Below, piece by piece: positions 56,819-64,000 of a DNA stretch of 64,000 bases. The notes under the pieces were generated by a model. That model searched no databases, had not been told where the DNA came from, and saw only the letters and a list, made by a program, of their open reading frames with translations. The stretch lies in NCBI RefSeq assembly GCF_000745975.1, contig NZ_JQKJ01000002.1, positions 248,001 through 312,000 of the forward strand. The letters run 5' to 3'. Source of the DNA: Desulfobacter vibrioformis DSM 8776 (lineage in GTDB: Bacteria; Desulfobacterota; Desulfobacteria; Desulfobacterales; Desulfobacteraceae). Made by a program: the position numbers and the translations under genes. Within the stretch, counting starts at the first letter, position 1. Every line of letters begins with the position of its first letter.

Positions 56819-59281
56819 TTATCCGGGCAAGTCAGCCTGAAAATCATTAATTATCTTTTGGGACAGCTGCTCATGGATCTTTTTAATATTGTTTTCCGTC
56901 AGGGTTTTTGAGGCAGAGCGGTAAACGACCCTGAATGACAGGGATTTTTTATCTTCACCAATGTTGCTGCCTTCAAATACATCAAAAAGAAAATAGTCTT
57001 CGATCAGACCCTGTTTTTGAGCAAAGGCTGAGATGGTATCTATCATGACACCCACCTCAACACGTTTTGGCACAATAAAGGTCATGTCCCTGGAAATTGA
57101 AGGGAATTTGGGCAGCCCAACCGCCTGGATAGCCTGGGGCAGCGCTTTTTCAAGACTGTCCATGTCCAGATCAAACAGATACGCATCCTGTTTCAAACCA
57201 AAGGCTGCACCCACACCTGATGCAATTTTGCCAAGGGTCCCCAGGACCAGACCGTCTTTCACTATCCTGGCACCATATCCCGGCTCAAAATAGGGACAGG
57301 TTCCGGTCTCGGTTCTTTCATAAAGAACACCGGAAATCTGAAAATACGACAGCAACCCCTGCACAACACCCTTCAGATCAAAAAAATCCACGGCTTCCTT
57401 TTTGGAATACCAGGTCTGGTCCCAGCGGTATCCGGTAATCAGTCCTCCGACCACTTCTACTTCCTCGGGCTGCTTGCCCGGGGCTGTATCAAAGAAAACT
57501 TTGCCGATTTCAAACAACTGAAGCGTGTCCACCTGTTTGGCGGTATTCCTGGCCATGGCTTCCAGCAATCCGGGCACAATGGATGTCCTGAGAACAGCCA
57601 TCTGGTCGGAAATGGGATTTAAAATCTCAACCATCCGGGTCCTCTTGTCCGGATCTTCAATGGCCATACGCGCACAGGCATCTTTGCGGATAAAATTGTA
57701 ATTGATGGCCTCACAAAATCCAAACCCGGTCATGGCCTGGCGGATTTTACCGCGCAGCACCGGCCGGCTGGCAAGAGTGCGGCCTTTGGCTGTGATCAAA
57801 GGATAGCTGGTTTCAATTTTATTATATCCCCACAACCGGGCCACTTCCTCGGAAAGGTCCTCGGGCCGGGCCACATCAACCCGGAAAGAGGGGACATGAA
57901 CCTGCAGAAGGCCATCATCCTTTTGGGCTGCTTTTTTATCTATGCCAAATTCCACGGACCCCAGAATCTGTGCTATTTCATCTGCGGAAAACGAGGTCCC
58001 TAACCGCACATTCAACGCCTTGGGGCTCAAGTCAATGGTAACAGGCGGGGTTTTGACGGGATTCTCATCAATAATTCCCCTGGCAATGGTAGCCGAACAG
58101 AACTGAGCCATTAATGAAACGGCGCGATTCAGGGCAAACAAGGTACCTTCGGGGTCCACGCCGCGCTCAAATCTGTGGGAGGCATCTGATGCAATCCCTG
58201 TCCTTTTGGCGGTGCGCCGGATGGACACGGGATTAAAATAGGCACTTTCCACCAGCACCCGGGTGGTTGCATCCGTAATTTCAGAATTCTCACCGCCCAT
58301 GACACCGGCAATACCCACAGGCTTTTCCCCGTCACAGATCATGAGCATTTCAGGGTCCAGCTTGTGGACTTTCGAATCAAGGGTTGTAAACTCAAGGGGG
58401 GCATCGCCGGGTTTTCCGGCTGTTCTGACTATGATTTTGCTTTTGGCAATATTGTCATAATCAAAGGCGTGCAACGGCTGTCCGGTTTCCATCATGACAA
58501 AATTGGTGATATCCACTACATTATTGACACAAGAGAGCCCAACAGCCTCAAGGCGCTGTTTTAACCAGACCGGAGACGGGCCGACCTTGACGTCAAACAG
58601 CATACCTGCGGTATATCTTGGACACAATTGAGGGTCTTCAATTCGGACAGAGACAAAATCGTGGATATCCCGGGAATCCATTTTGGCTTCCGGAAATGTC
58701 ACGTCCGGCAGGGTTACTTTATTCCGGGGTTCTGTAAGCGCCCCGATTTCCCGGGCCACGCCGATAAGGCTCAGGCAGTCCGGCCGGTTGGGGGTCAGAT
58801 CGATCTCGAGGACAGCATCTGTTAGTTTCAAGGCAGATTCAAGGGGGGTTCCGGTAACAAATTCGCCGTCAAGATCCATGATACCGGATGCGTCATGGGC
58901 AAGCATCAACTCCGCAGCCGAACACAGCATGCCATGGGATGGTTCGCCCCGCAGTTTGCTTTTTTTGATTTTAAAATCACCGGGCAGCACAGCACCCGGC
59001 AGCGCACAGGCGACATACATGCCTTCCCTGACATTGGGTGCGCCGCAAACAATGGGAAACAGCTCTCCCTTTCCAATATCCACGGTACAGCAGGTAAGCT
59101 TGTCAGCATTGGGATGCTGCCTTGCCTGTACAACCTGGGCCACAACCACATTGTCCAGGTAATCATAAAGACTTTCCACCCCATCTACTTCAAGGCCGGC
59201 CATGGTCAGCCTGTCGGATAAATCCTTGGGATCAAGATCAACGGGGATATATTCACGCAACCAGCTTAAACTGACTTTCAT
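56819..59281 (-). CDS. pheT: Phenylalanyl-tRNA synthetase beta subunit
   Basis: An 820-aa PheT. The N-terminal part includes the tRNA-binding-like EMAP domain (VVVAQVVQARQHPNADKLTC), then B3/B4 editing domain, B5, the catalytic-like core and a C-terminal ferredoxin-fold anticodon-binding domain (PKFPSISRDMTFIVPKRVEV). It partners PheS in an alpha2-beta2 enzyme. It starts 2 bases after the pheS stop. Confidence 0.97.
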   Translation of the reverse strand: MKVSLSWLREYIPVDLDPKDLSDRLTMAGLEVDGVESLYDYLDNVVVAQVVQARQHPNADKLTCCTVDIGKGELFPIVCGAPNVREGMYVACALPGAVLPGDFKIKKSKLRGEPSHGMLCSAAELMLAHDASGIMDLDGEFVTGTPLESALKLTDAVLEIDLTPNRPDCLSLIGVAREIGALTEPRNKVTLPDVTFPEAKMDSRDIHDFVSVRIEDPQLCPRYTAGMLFDVKVGPSPVWLKQRLEAVGLSCVNNVVDITNFVMMETGQPLHAFDYDNIAKSKIIVRTAGKPGDAPLEFTTLDSKVHKLDPEMLMICDGEKPVGIAGVMGGENSEITDATTRVLVESAYFNPVSIRRTAKRTGIASDASHRFERGVDPEGTLFALNRAVSLMAQFCSATIARGIIDENPVKTPPVTIDLSPKALNVRLGTSFSADEIAQILGSVEFGIDKKAAQKDDGLLQVHVPSFRVDVARPEDLSEEVARLWGYNKIETSYPLITAKGRTLASRPVLRGKIRQAMTGFGFCEAINYNFIRKDACARMAIEDPDKRTRMVEILNPISDQMAVLRTSIVPGLLEAMARNTAKQVDTLQLFEIGKVFFDTAPGKQPEEVEVVGGLITGYRWDQTWYSKKEAVDFFDLKGVVQGLLSYFQISGVLYERTETGTCPYFEPGYGARIVKDGLVLGTLGKIASGVGAAFGLKQDAYLFDLDMDSLEKALPQAIQAVGLPKFPSISRDMTFIVPKRVEVGVMIDTISAFAQKQGLIEDYFLFDVFEGSNIGEDKKSLSFRVVYRSASKTLTENNIKKIHEQLSQKIINDFQADLPG

Positions 59282-59283
59282 AA

Positions 59284-60291
59284 TTAAAACTGCCCTAGAA
59301 AACGCACATCATTTTCAAAATATTTTCTGATATCATCAATTCCGTACTTGAGCATGGCAACCCGTTCCATGCCCATGCCAAAGGCAAACCCTGTATACTT
59401 CTGGGTATCATAACCGACATTTTCAAACACAGCCGGGTGGACCATACCGGATCCTAGAATTTCAATCCAACCGGTATTCGAACATACCCGGCAGCCTTTG
59501 CCCTTGCACATGGCACAGCGGATATCGACTTCGGCACTGGGTTCGGTAAAAGGGAAGAAACTGGGCCTGAACCGCAGCAACGTATCCTTATCAAAAAACT
59601 GCTGAACAAAGGTGGTCAATACCCCTTTAAGATCCCCAAAGGAGATGTTCCTGTCCACCATCAGGCCTTCCACCTGATGAAACATAGGCGTATGGGTCAA
59701 ATCCGAGTCACAGCGGAACACCTTGCCCGGGGAAATAATGCGCACAGGCGGCTCATTTTTTTCCATCACCCGGGGCTGGGACCCTGACGTATGGGTCCTC
59801 AAAACAATATTTTCAGACACATAAAATGTATCCTGCATGTCCCTGGCCGGATGATATTTGGGGATATTCAGGGCCTCGAAGTTATAATAATCGGTCTCAA
59901 CTTCCGGACCTTCGGCGATGTCAAACCCCAGGCGCAGAAAAATACCACTGATCTCATCCATCACCTGGGTGATGGGATGCAGGGCGCCTTTTTTCACCAT
60001 ACGCCCGGGCAGAGTAATGTCAATGCCTTCAGCACCGCCTGCGGCACCGGCTTCCAGTTCAGACCGGGCCTGCCGTACCGCTTCTTCAAGCTTTAGCTTG
60101 AGCAGATTACCGTTTTTCCCTGCAGCAGGACGTTCATCCACCGGAAGGGATGGAATATTGCGCAAAAAAGCAGTGAGCACTCCCTTGCGGCCCAGAAACT
60201 GAACGGAAATTGACTCAAGGGCGTCCTTTGAGTCTGCTGTGCTGATTTTTTCCAGGGCCTGTTTTTCAATGTCTTGGAGATTATTTTGCAA
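59284..60291 (-). CDS. pheS: Phenylalanyl-tRNA synthetase alpha subunit
   Basis: A 335-aa PheS. An N-terminal coiled coil is followed by the class II catalytic domain: MFHQVEGLMVDRNISFGDLK (motif 2 region), CAMCKGKGCRVCSNTGW, and GFAFGMGMERVAMLKYGIDD (motif 3). The start appears to be TTG at 60291 with GGGGGAACC before it; no in-frame ATG is near. It follows rplT by 20 bases. Confidence 0.97.
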   Translation of the reverse strand: MQNNLQDIEKQALEKISTADSKDALESISVQFLGRKGVLTAFLRNIPSLPVDERPAAGKNGNLLKLKLEEAVRQARSELEAGAAGGAEGIDITLPGRMVKKGALHPITQVMDEISGIFLRLGFDIAEGPEVETDYYNFEALNIPKYHPARDMQDTFYVSENIVLRTHTSGSQPRVMEKNEPPVRIISPGKVFRCDSDLTHTPMFHQVEGLMVDRNISFGDLKGVLTTFVQQFFDKDTLLRFRPSFFPFTEPSAEVDIRCAMCKGKGCRVCSNTGWIEILGSGMVHPAVFENVGYDTQKYTGFAFGMGMERVAMLKYGIDDIRKYFENDVRFLGQF

Positions 60292-60311
60292 GGTTCCCCC
60301 GAAAATACGCT

Positions 60312-60665
60312 TTAGTTCAATTTGGCAGACGCCTGGGAAGCAAGCTGGGAGAATCCGGCGGGATCGGATACTGCCAGATCAGCCAGAACTTTTCTGTCCA
60401 GTTCACTGCCGGCCAGTTTTAATCCGTTCATGAACCGGGAATAGGACAGCTCATTCATCCGCGCACCGGCGTTGATACGTACAATCCACAATTTCCTGAA
60501 ATCTCTTTTTCTTGCCCGGCGGTCTCTGTAGGCGTACATCAATGCTTTGTCCACCGCGTCTGCAGCGGTTCTGTAAAGCTTGCTTCTTCCACCCGTAAAC
60601 CCTTTTGCCAGTTTGAGCACCTTATTGCGGCGCCGCCTTGCTTTGAATCCTCTTTTAACTCTCAT
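60312..60665 (-). CDS. rplT: Ribosomal protein L20
   Basis: A 117-aa L20, full length, basic N-terminus ([20 protein letters not shown]) and a globular RNA-binding end. It assembles early on 23S rRNA and in many bacteria represses its own operon. It follows rpmI in the standard infC-rpmI-rplT order. Confidence 0.97.
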   Translation of the reverse strand: MRVKRGFKARRRRNKVLKLAKGFTGGRSKLYRTAADAVDKALMYAYRDRRARKRDFRKLWIVRINAGARMNELSYSRFMNGLKLAGSELDRKVLADLAVSDPAGFSQLASQASAKLN

Positions 60666-60750
60666 TTTTTCTGCACTCCTTATATCTCATCAGCCGGCCG
60701 CTACATTGGCCGGGCTTCATATGTCAGCATTAAAAAACCGCCGTGCCTGA

Positions 60751-60948
60751 TTAGCCGTAAGGCAGCATCCGGCGGACCTCTTTCATATCAGACCCGGCAA
60801 CAATCTGGGGCTGACGCAGGCTTCTTTTCCGCTTGGTGGTTTTTTTGGTCAAAATGTGGCTGGCATGGGATTTGCGGAATTTGTATTTGCCTGACCCGGT
60901 TTTTTCAAACCGTTTGGCAGCCGCACGGCATGTCTTGATTTTTGGCAT
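60751..60948 (-). CDS. rpmI: Ribosomal protein L35
   Basis: A 65-aa L35: [20 protein letters not shown] start, basic throughout, [20 protein letters not shown] end. An AGGAG site precedes the ATG. It lies between infC and rplT. Confidence 0.97.
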   Translation of the reverse strand: MPKIKTCRAAAKRFEKTGSGKYKFRKSHASHILTKKTTKRKRSLRQPQIVAGSDMKEVRRMLPYG

Positions 60949-60997
60949 AACTCAATCTCCTGAAAGTTCAAACTATATATAAATAACTAAAAGCGGT

Positions 60998-61012
60998 GTA
61001 TATGCGATATAC
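60998..61012. promoter_or_regulatory. Palindrome GTATAT-GCG-ATATAC in the infC-rpmI gap
   Basis: A perfect 6-bp inverted repeat with a 3-base centre, 50 bases before the rpmI start, in an AT-rich gap. It could be an operator or part of a leader structure. Nothing more can be said. Confidence 0.35.
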
Positions 61013-61080
61013 TACCACACATAAGTATCCCTTTGACACCGGAAGGCCTTCACAAAAAGGCTGAAACAGATAACCTGTGA

Positions 61081-61605
61081 TTATTTGGGGCCAAGCAGCA
61101 TGGTAATGACCCGCCCTTCAAACTTGGGAAGCTGTTCCACCTGGGCAAAGTCTTTGGTCATATCCACTATTTTTTCCAGAATGGTGTTGGCCTGCTCTTT
61201 GAGCATAAACTCACGCCCCCTGAAAACCAGTGTTATTTTTACTTTATCACCATTGGCAATAAATTTTTCTATGTGCCGAGCCTTGGTTGCAAGATCATGG
61301 TCGTCTGTTTTGGGACGAACCTTGATCTCCTTGATCTGAACACTTTTCTGCTTCCTTTTGGCTTCCTGCTTCTTCTTAGTCAGCTCGTACTTATACTTTC
61401 CATGATCCATTATTTTACAGACAGGGGGCTTGGCATCCGGAGAAACTTCAACCAGATCCAACTCATCGCTTTGGGCAATACGCAACGCCTCCGCAATGGG
61501 CACAACTCCTATCTGTTCACCATCAGAACCGATAACCCGTACCTCAGTGGCCCTGATCCCCTTATTCACTCTTGTCTGATCTTGCTTAACTCTCTTAGTA
61601 GATAT
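61081..61605 (-). CDS. infC: Translation initiation factor IF-3 (probable ATA start)
   Basis: A protein of 174 aa. It has the IF-3 N-domain (IRATEVRVIGSDGEQIGVVP) and C-domain (IKEIKVRPKTDDHDLATK; FRGREFMLKEQA). It blocks subunit joining and checks the start codon. A strong GGGAGG site (61616-61611) lies 5 nt before an in-frame ATA codon at 61605; the next upstream candidate, GTG at 61626, has no ribosome binding site. IF-3 genes often use AUU, AUC or AUA starts for autoregulation. Confidence 0.92.
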   Translation of the reverse strand: MSTKRVKQDQTRVNKGIRATEVRVIGSDGEQIGVVPIAEALRIAQSDELDLVEVSPDAKPPVCKIMDHGKYKYELTKKKQEAKRKQKSVQIKEIKVRPKTDDHDLATKARHIEKFIANGDKVKITLVFRGREFMLKEQANTILEKIVDMTKDFAQVEQLPKFEGRVITMLLGPK

Positions 61606-61629
61606 TTTAACCTCCCGCCGCAGCACAAA

Positions 61630-61635
61630 ATTATA
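61630..61635 (-). promoter_or_regulatory. Possible -10 box upstream of infC
   Basis: A TATAAT on the minus strand 25 bases before the ATA start; the -35 position is weak. If used, the leader would be under 20 nt, and the GTG at 61626 would lie at or before the transcript start. Confidence 0.3.
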
Positions 61636-61731
61636 ATCATGTCAATATAACAAGCATAACCTATGGATTATATATACATTGGGCATACATAGCAAGAATT
61701 ATTTATTTTGTTGCTGAATTACGCCCTTACA

Positions 61732-62259
61732 TCATCCCCCCCCCAACTTATTCCATTGATCAAGCGTATATGATTCCAGAAGGCTGTCTTTCCAGTATAA
61801 ATTAGCCTCGTTATTAAAGAAATTATAAAAAAGATCAAGGCTTTTTTTACGTAAAACATGGGCAACCACCGTAATCTGTGCATCCCTGTACAAGGGAGAG
61901 AGATGCTGCCTGTCCAGTCCTGTTCCACCTCCCATCACATCCTCATAGGCAAAGACAACCCTTCGGATACCGGCCAGAATGATCGCGGAAAAGCACATCA
62001 GACAAGGCTCCATAGTGCAGAACAGCACAGCCCGTTCCGGAATGAATCTGACTTTCGATGATTCAAGGGCCTTGAGCGCACGCATTTCAGCGTGGTCAAT
62101 CTCACTGAAAAAGGATAGATCCCCGGACGTGCCGTCCCTGGCACCCGAGGCAATCACCAGATTGTCTTGAACAATCACACACCCGACAGGAAACTGCCCG
62201 CGATCAAAGGCGTTACGGGCCTGTTCAAGGGCCTGCCCCATAAAAAACGCGTAATCCAA
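61732..62259 (-). CDS. Zinc-dependent nucleoside/tRNA-adenosine deaminase-like protein (TadA family)
   Basis: A 175-aa cytidine-deaminase-fold enzyme. DHAEMRAL gives the zinc His and catalytic Glu, and CTMEPCLMCFSAI the two zinc cysteines. The nearest role is tRNA adenosine-34 deaminase, but motifs around the active site differ from standard TadA, and guanine- or nucleoside-deaminase activity is possible. The start is taken as TTG at 62259, which AAGGAG precedes by 5 nt; the GTG at 62265 overlaps that site. It lies upstream of infC, where many bacteria carry thrS. Confidence 0.8.
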   Translation of the reverse strand: MDYAFFMGQALEQARNAFDRGQFPVGCVIVQDNLVIASGARDGTSGDLSFFSEIDHAEMRALKALESSKVRFIPERAVLFCTMEPCLMCFSAIILAGIRRVVFAYEDVMGGGTGLDRQHLSPLYRDAQITVVAHVLRKKSLDLFYNFFNNEANLYWKDSLLESYTLDQWNKLGGG

Positions 62260-62334
62260 AAGCACTCCTTATCTTGATTTTTTCATTAAATACTGTACTT
62301 AATTTGTTTTTTATTTTAATTCAACATTGTTTTG

Positions 62335-63423
62335 ATGAATACAACATTACCCAAAATAGAGCAAAGTCCCAGTATCCGGGAAATCTTCCAGCAGCGGGAG
62401 CACAATTTCCTGTCAAGATACGGCACCCCCAGTACCAGCGCTGAACGCAGGCGCCCTGAAGTTGCCCCCGGCAGCATCCGGACCCCCTTTCAGCTGGACC
62501 GGGACCGCATTGTATATTGCAATGCCTTCAGGCGCTTGAAATACAAAACCCAAGTTTTTTTATCGCCGCTGGGGGATCATTACCGGACCCGGCTCACCCA
62601 TACCCTTGAGGTTTCTGAAACAGCAAGGAATATTGCCCGGGCCATGCGCCTGAACGAGGACCTGGCCGAAGCAGTTGCCCTTGGCCATGATTTAGGCCAT
62701 ACCCCTTTTGGACATGCCGGAGAAACTGCCCTGATCCAGATACACTCCTCCCGTTTTACCCATTCCGATCAGAGCTTAAGGGTGGTGGATGTCCTGGAAA
62801 ACAAAGGAAAGGGCATGAATCTGACCACCCAGGTCAGAGACGGTATTCTTAAACATTCCAAGGGATTTGGCAATATTATTCCGGCCACGCCCGGTGAAAC
62901 CGCGTCCACCATTGAAGGACGGATCGTGCGCGTGGCCGACATCATTGCCTACCTGAACCACGATCTTGATGATGCGTTGCGGGGCAAGGTAATCTCCATG
63001 GATGAGGTGCCGGCCATCTGCATCCGAAAGCTTGGTACAACCCACTCTGCCCGCGCATCTACAATGATGGAGCAACTGGTTTACAACAGCGGCCCCAAAA
63101 ATGGAGACTTTATTTTGAACATGGGTGAGGCCACCATGGAAGCCATGACGGTCCTGAGAAAATTTCTCTATGAAAAGGTGTACCGTTCCCCAGCGGTTCA
63201 CGGCGAATTTGTAAAGGCAAAAAAAGTAATTGTCGGTCTTTACAACTACTTCATGGAAAATCCCGAGGAGATGCAAACAGAACTGGAAAAAATGGAAATG
63301 GCCCCATGGGATTCAGCAAAAAATACACTGAACCGCTCGGTGTGTGACGTCATTGCTTCCATGACAGACCGGTACGCACTTAAACTGTACGCGCGTCTGT
63401 TTTTCCCCAATCCGCTGGTTTAA
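62335..63423 (+). CDS. Deoxyguanosinetriphosphate triphosphohydrolase-like HD protein
   Basis: A 362-aa HD-domain dNTP triphosphohydrolase of the dGTPase-like group. The metal site reads THTLEVSETARNIARAM then GHDLGHTPFGHAGE, and the early YCNAFRRLKYKTQVFL is typical. It splits dNTPs to the nucleoside and triphosphate and helps control dNTP pools. The ATG at 62335 lacks a clear ribosome binding site; a TTG 3 bases earlier is also in frame. It is divergent from the deaminase gene. Confidence 0.92.
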   Translation: MNTTLPKIEQSPSIREIFQQREHNFLSRYGTPSTSAERRRPEVAPGSIRTPFQLDRDRIVYCNAFRRLKYKTQVFLSPLGDHYRTRLTHTLEVSETARNIARAMRLNEDLAEAVALGHDLGHTPFGHAGETALIQIHSSRFTHSDQSLRVVDVLENKGKGMNLTTQVRDGILKHSKGFGNIIPATPGETASTIEGRIVRVADIIAYLNHDLDDALRGKVISMDEVPAICIRKLGTTHSARASTMMEQLVYNSGPKNGDFILNMGEATMEAMTVLRKFLYEKVYRSPAVHGEFVKAKKVIVGLYNYFMENPEEMQTELEKMEMAPWDSAKNTLNRSVCDVIASMTDRYALKLYARLFFPNPLV

Positions 63424-63445
63424 AAAGCGCTCGCCAAGGAGTGTC

Positions 63446-64000
63446 ATGACACATATCCCGGAACACTTTTCACCCCTGATCCAGCTCTACCATGATATGG
63501 ATAACGCATGGAATCAGGTTGCCGCACAATATGGATTCCAGTGCAAGGGCTGTGAAGACAACTGCTGCCTGTCTCTTTTTTTTCACCATACCCATGCAGA
63601 AGCCTCTTTTCTGAAATTTGGATTGCAGACATTGCCCGACACAGACCAGAAGCATGTGTTAACGCTTAGCCGGGATTACTGTTGTCAAACTTTTTCTGAA
63701 ACTGCGGAAAACCAGACCCAGCCGGTATCCCAAAAAATCCCCTGCCCCCTGCTCAAAACGGGCAGGTGCAGTCTTTACCACTTTCGTCCAATGATCTGCC
63801 GGTTGCACGGACTGCCCCACGAGCTTCACAAACCCGGATTTAATGCAATAAAAGGATCTGGCTGTGATGCCGGAAAATTTGACAGCCGTACATATATTCC
63901 TTTTGACCGGACCCCGTTTTATAAGCAGATGGCTGTTATAGAAATGGATTTCAGACAGCTGACAGGTAAAACCGGAAAAATAAAAAAAACCATTGCCCAG
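63446..64000 (+). CDS. YkgJ-type cysteine-cluster protein, C-terminus cut by window
   Basis: At least 185 aa visible and still open at 64000. CKGCEDNCC near residue 33 and a second set (CPLLKTGRCSLYHFRPMICR) are the signature of the YkgJ/UPF0153 Fe- or Zn-binding family (CxxCxxxCC and RPxxCR), whose function is not settled. AAGGAG lies 5 nt before the ATG. It follows the dGTPase-like gene by 22 bases and is probably cotranscribed. Confidence 0.85.
   Translation, partial: MTHIPEHFSPLIQLYHDMDNAWNQVAAQYGFQCKGCEDNCCLSLFFHHTHAEASFLKFGLQTLPDTDQKHVLTLSRDYCCQTFSETAENQTQPVSQKIPCPLLKTGRCSLYHFRPMICRLHGLPHELHKPGFNAIKGSGCDAGKFDSRTYIPFDRTPFYKQMAVIEMDFRQLTGKTGKIKKTIAQ

Overview
The window looks like a chromosome segment of a Gram-negative anaerobe of the sulfate-reducer type (Desulfobacterota, probably Desulfobacteraceae). 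This is inferred from protein flavour and gene order only: a LolA/lipid A outer-membrane toolkit, a flavin/4Fe-4S dienoyl-CoA-reductase-like enzyme, a DUF362 ferredoxin-type protein, an HBM-type chemoreceptor, bacteriohemerythrin and sigma-54 circuitry sit beside standard bacterial translation operons. No rRNA or taxonomic marker was compared.

Region 1 (1-11.5 kb, minus strand) is a phage-defence island. It is a type 1 BREX operon read right to left: small HTH regulator, brxA, brxB, brxC, an inserted AAA ATPase plus PD-(D/E)XK-like nuclease pair, pglX, and a DUF262 (GmrS/BrxU-type) gene cut by the window edge. pglZ and brxL are expected just outside to the left. Stop and start codons overlap or nearly touch throughout, so the inserted pair is translationally wired into the operon. 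A cluster of 10-bp-phased AACCGATT repeats lies upstream of the HTH gene and is the best operator candidate.

Region 2 (11.6-24.8 kb, plus strand) holds a glycine-zipper lipoprotein, typA/bipA, a globin-coupled EAL phosphodiesterase, rsgA, and a complete-looking L-Ara4N lipid A operon (arnB-C-A-D-T plus one small flippase subunit), preceded by an 11-bp direct repeat of the OmpR/PmrA type.

Region 3 (24.8-34 kb) has nadA, lolA and an acyl-CoA synthetase, then dnaK and grpE (all minus), the SRP RNA gene ffs (minus), and a plus-strand STAS protein, small lipoprotein and Old Yellow Enzyme/FadH-like oxidoreductase.

Region 4 (34-46.6 kb, minus) is a signalling and efflux block. A hemerythrin, hybrid kinase and sigma-54 response regulator form one operon. 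A near-consensus sigma-54 promoter just beyond it drives a receiver-like small protein and a chemoreceptor, which suggests a self-contained circuit. Next come a DUF362 Fe-S protein and an RND pump with its adaptor; the cognate outer-membrane factor gene survives only as an internally deleted remnant.

Region 5 (46.6-62.3 kb, minus) is core information processing: tRNA-Gly(CCC), then rimP-nusA-infB-rbfA-truB-rpsO-pnp and an MBL-fold hydrolase, with a long hairpin in the pnp leader; and a deaminase followed by infC-rpmI-rplT-pheS-pheT, where infC appears to use an ATA start. The right end (62.3-64 kb, plus) has a dGTPase-like HD hydrolase and a YkgJ-type cysteine-cluster protein cut by the edge.
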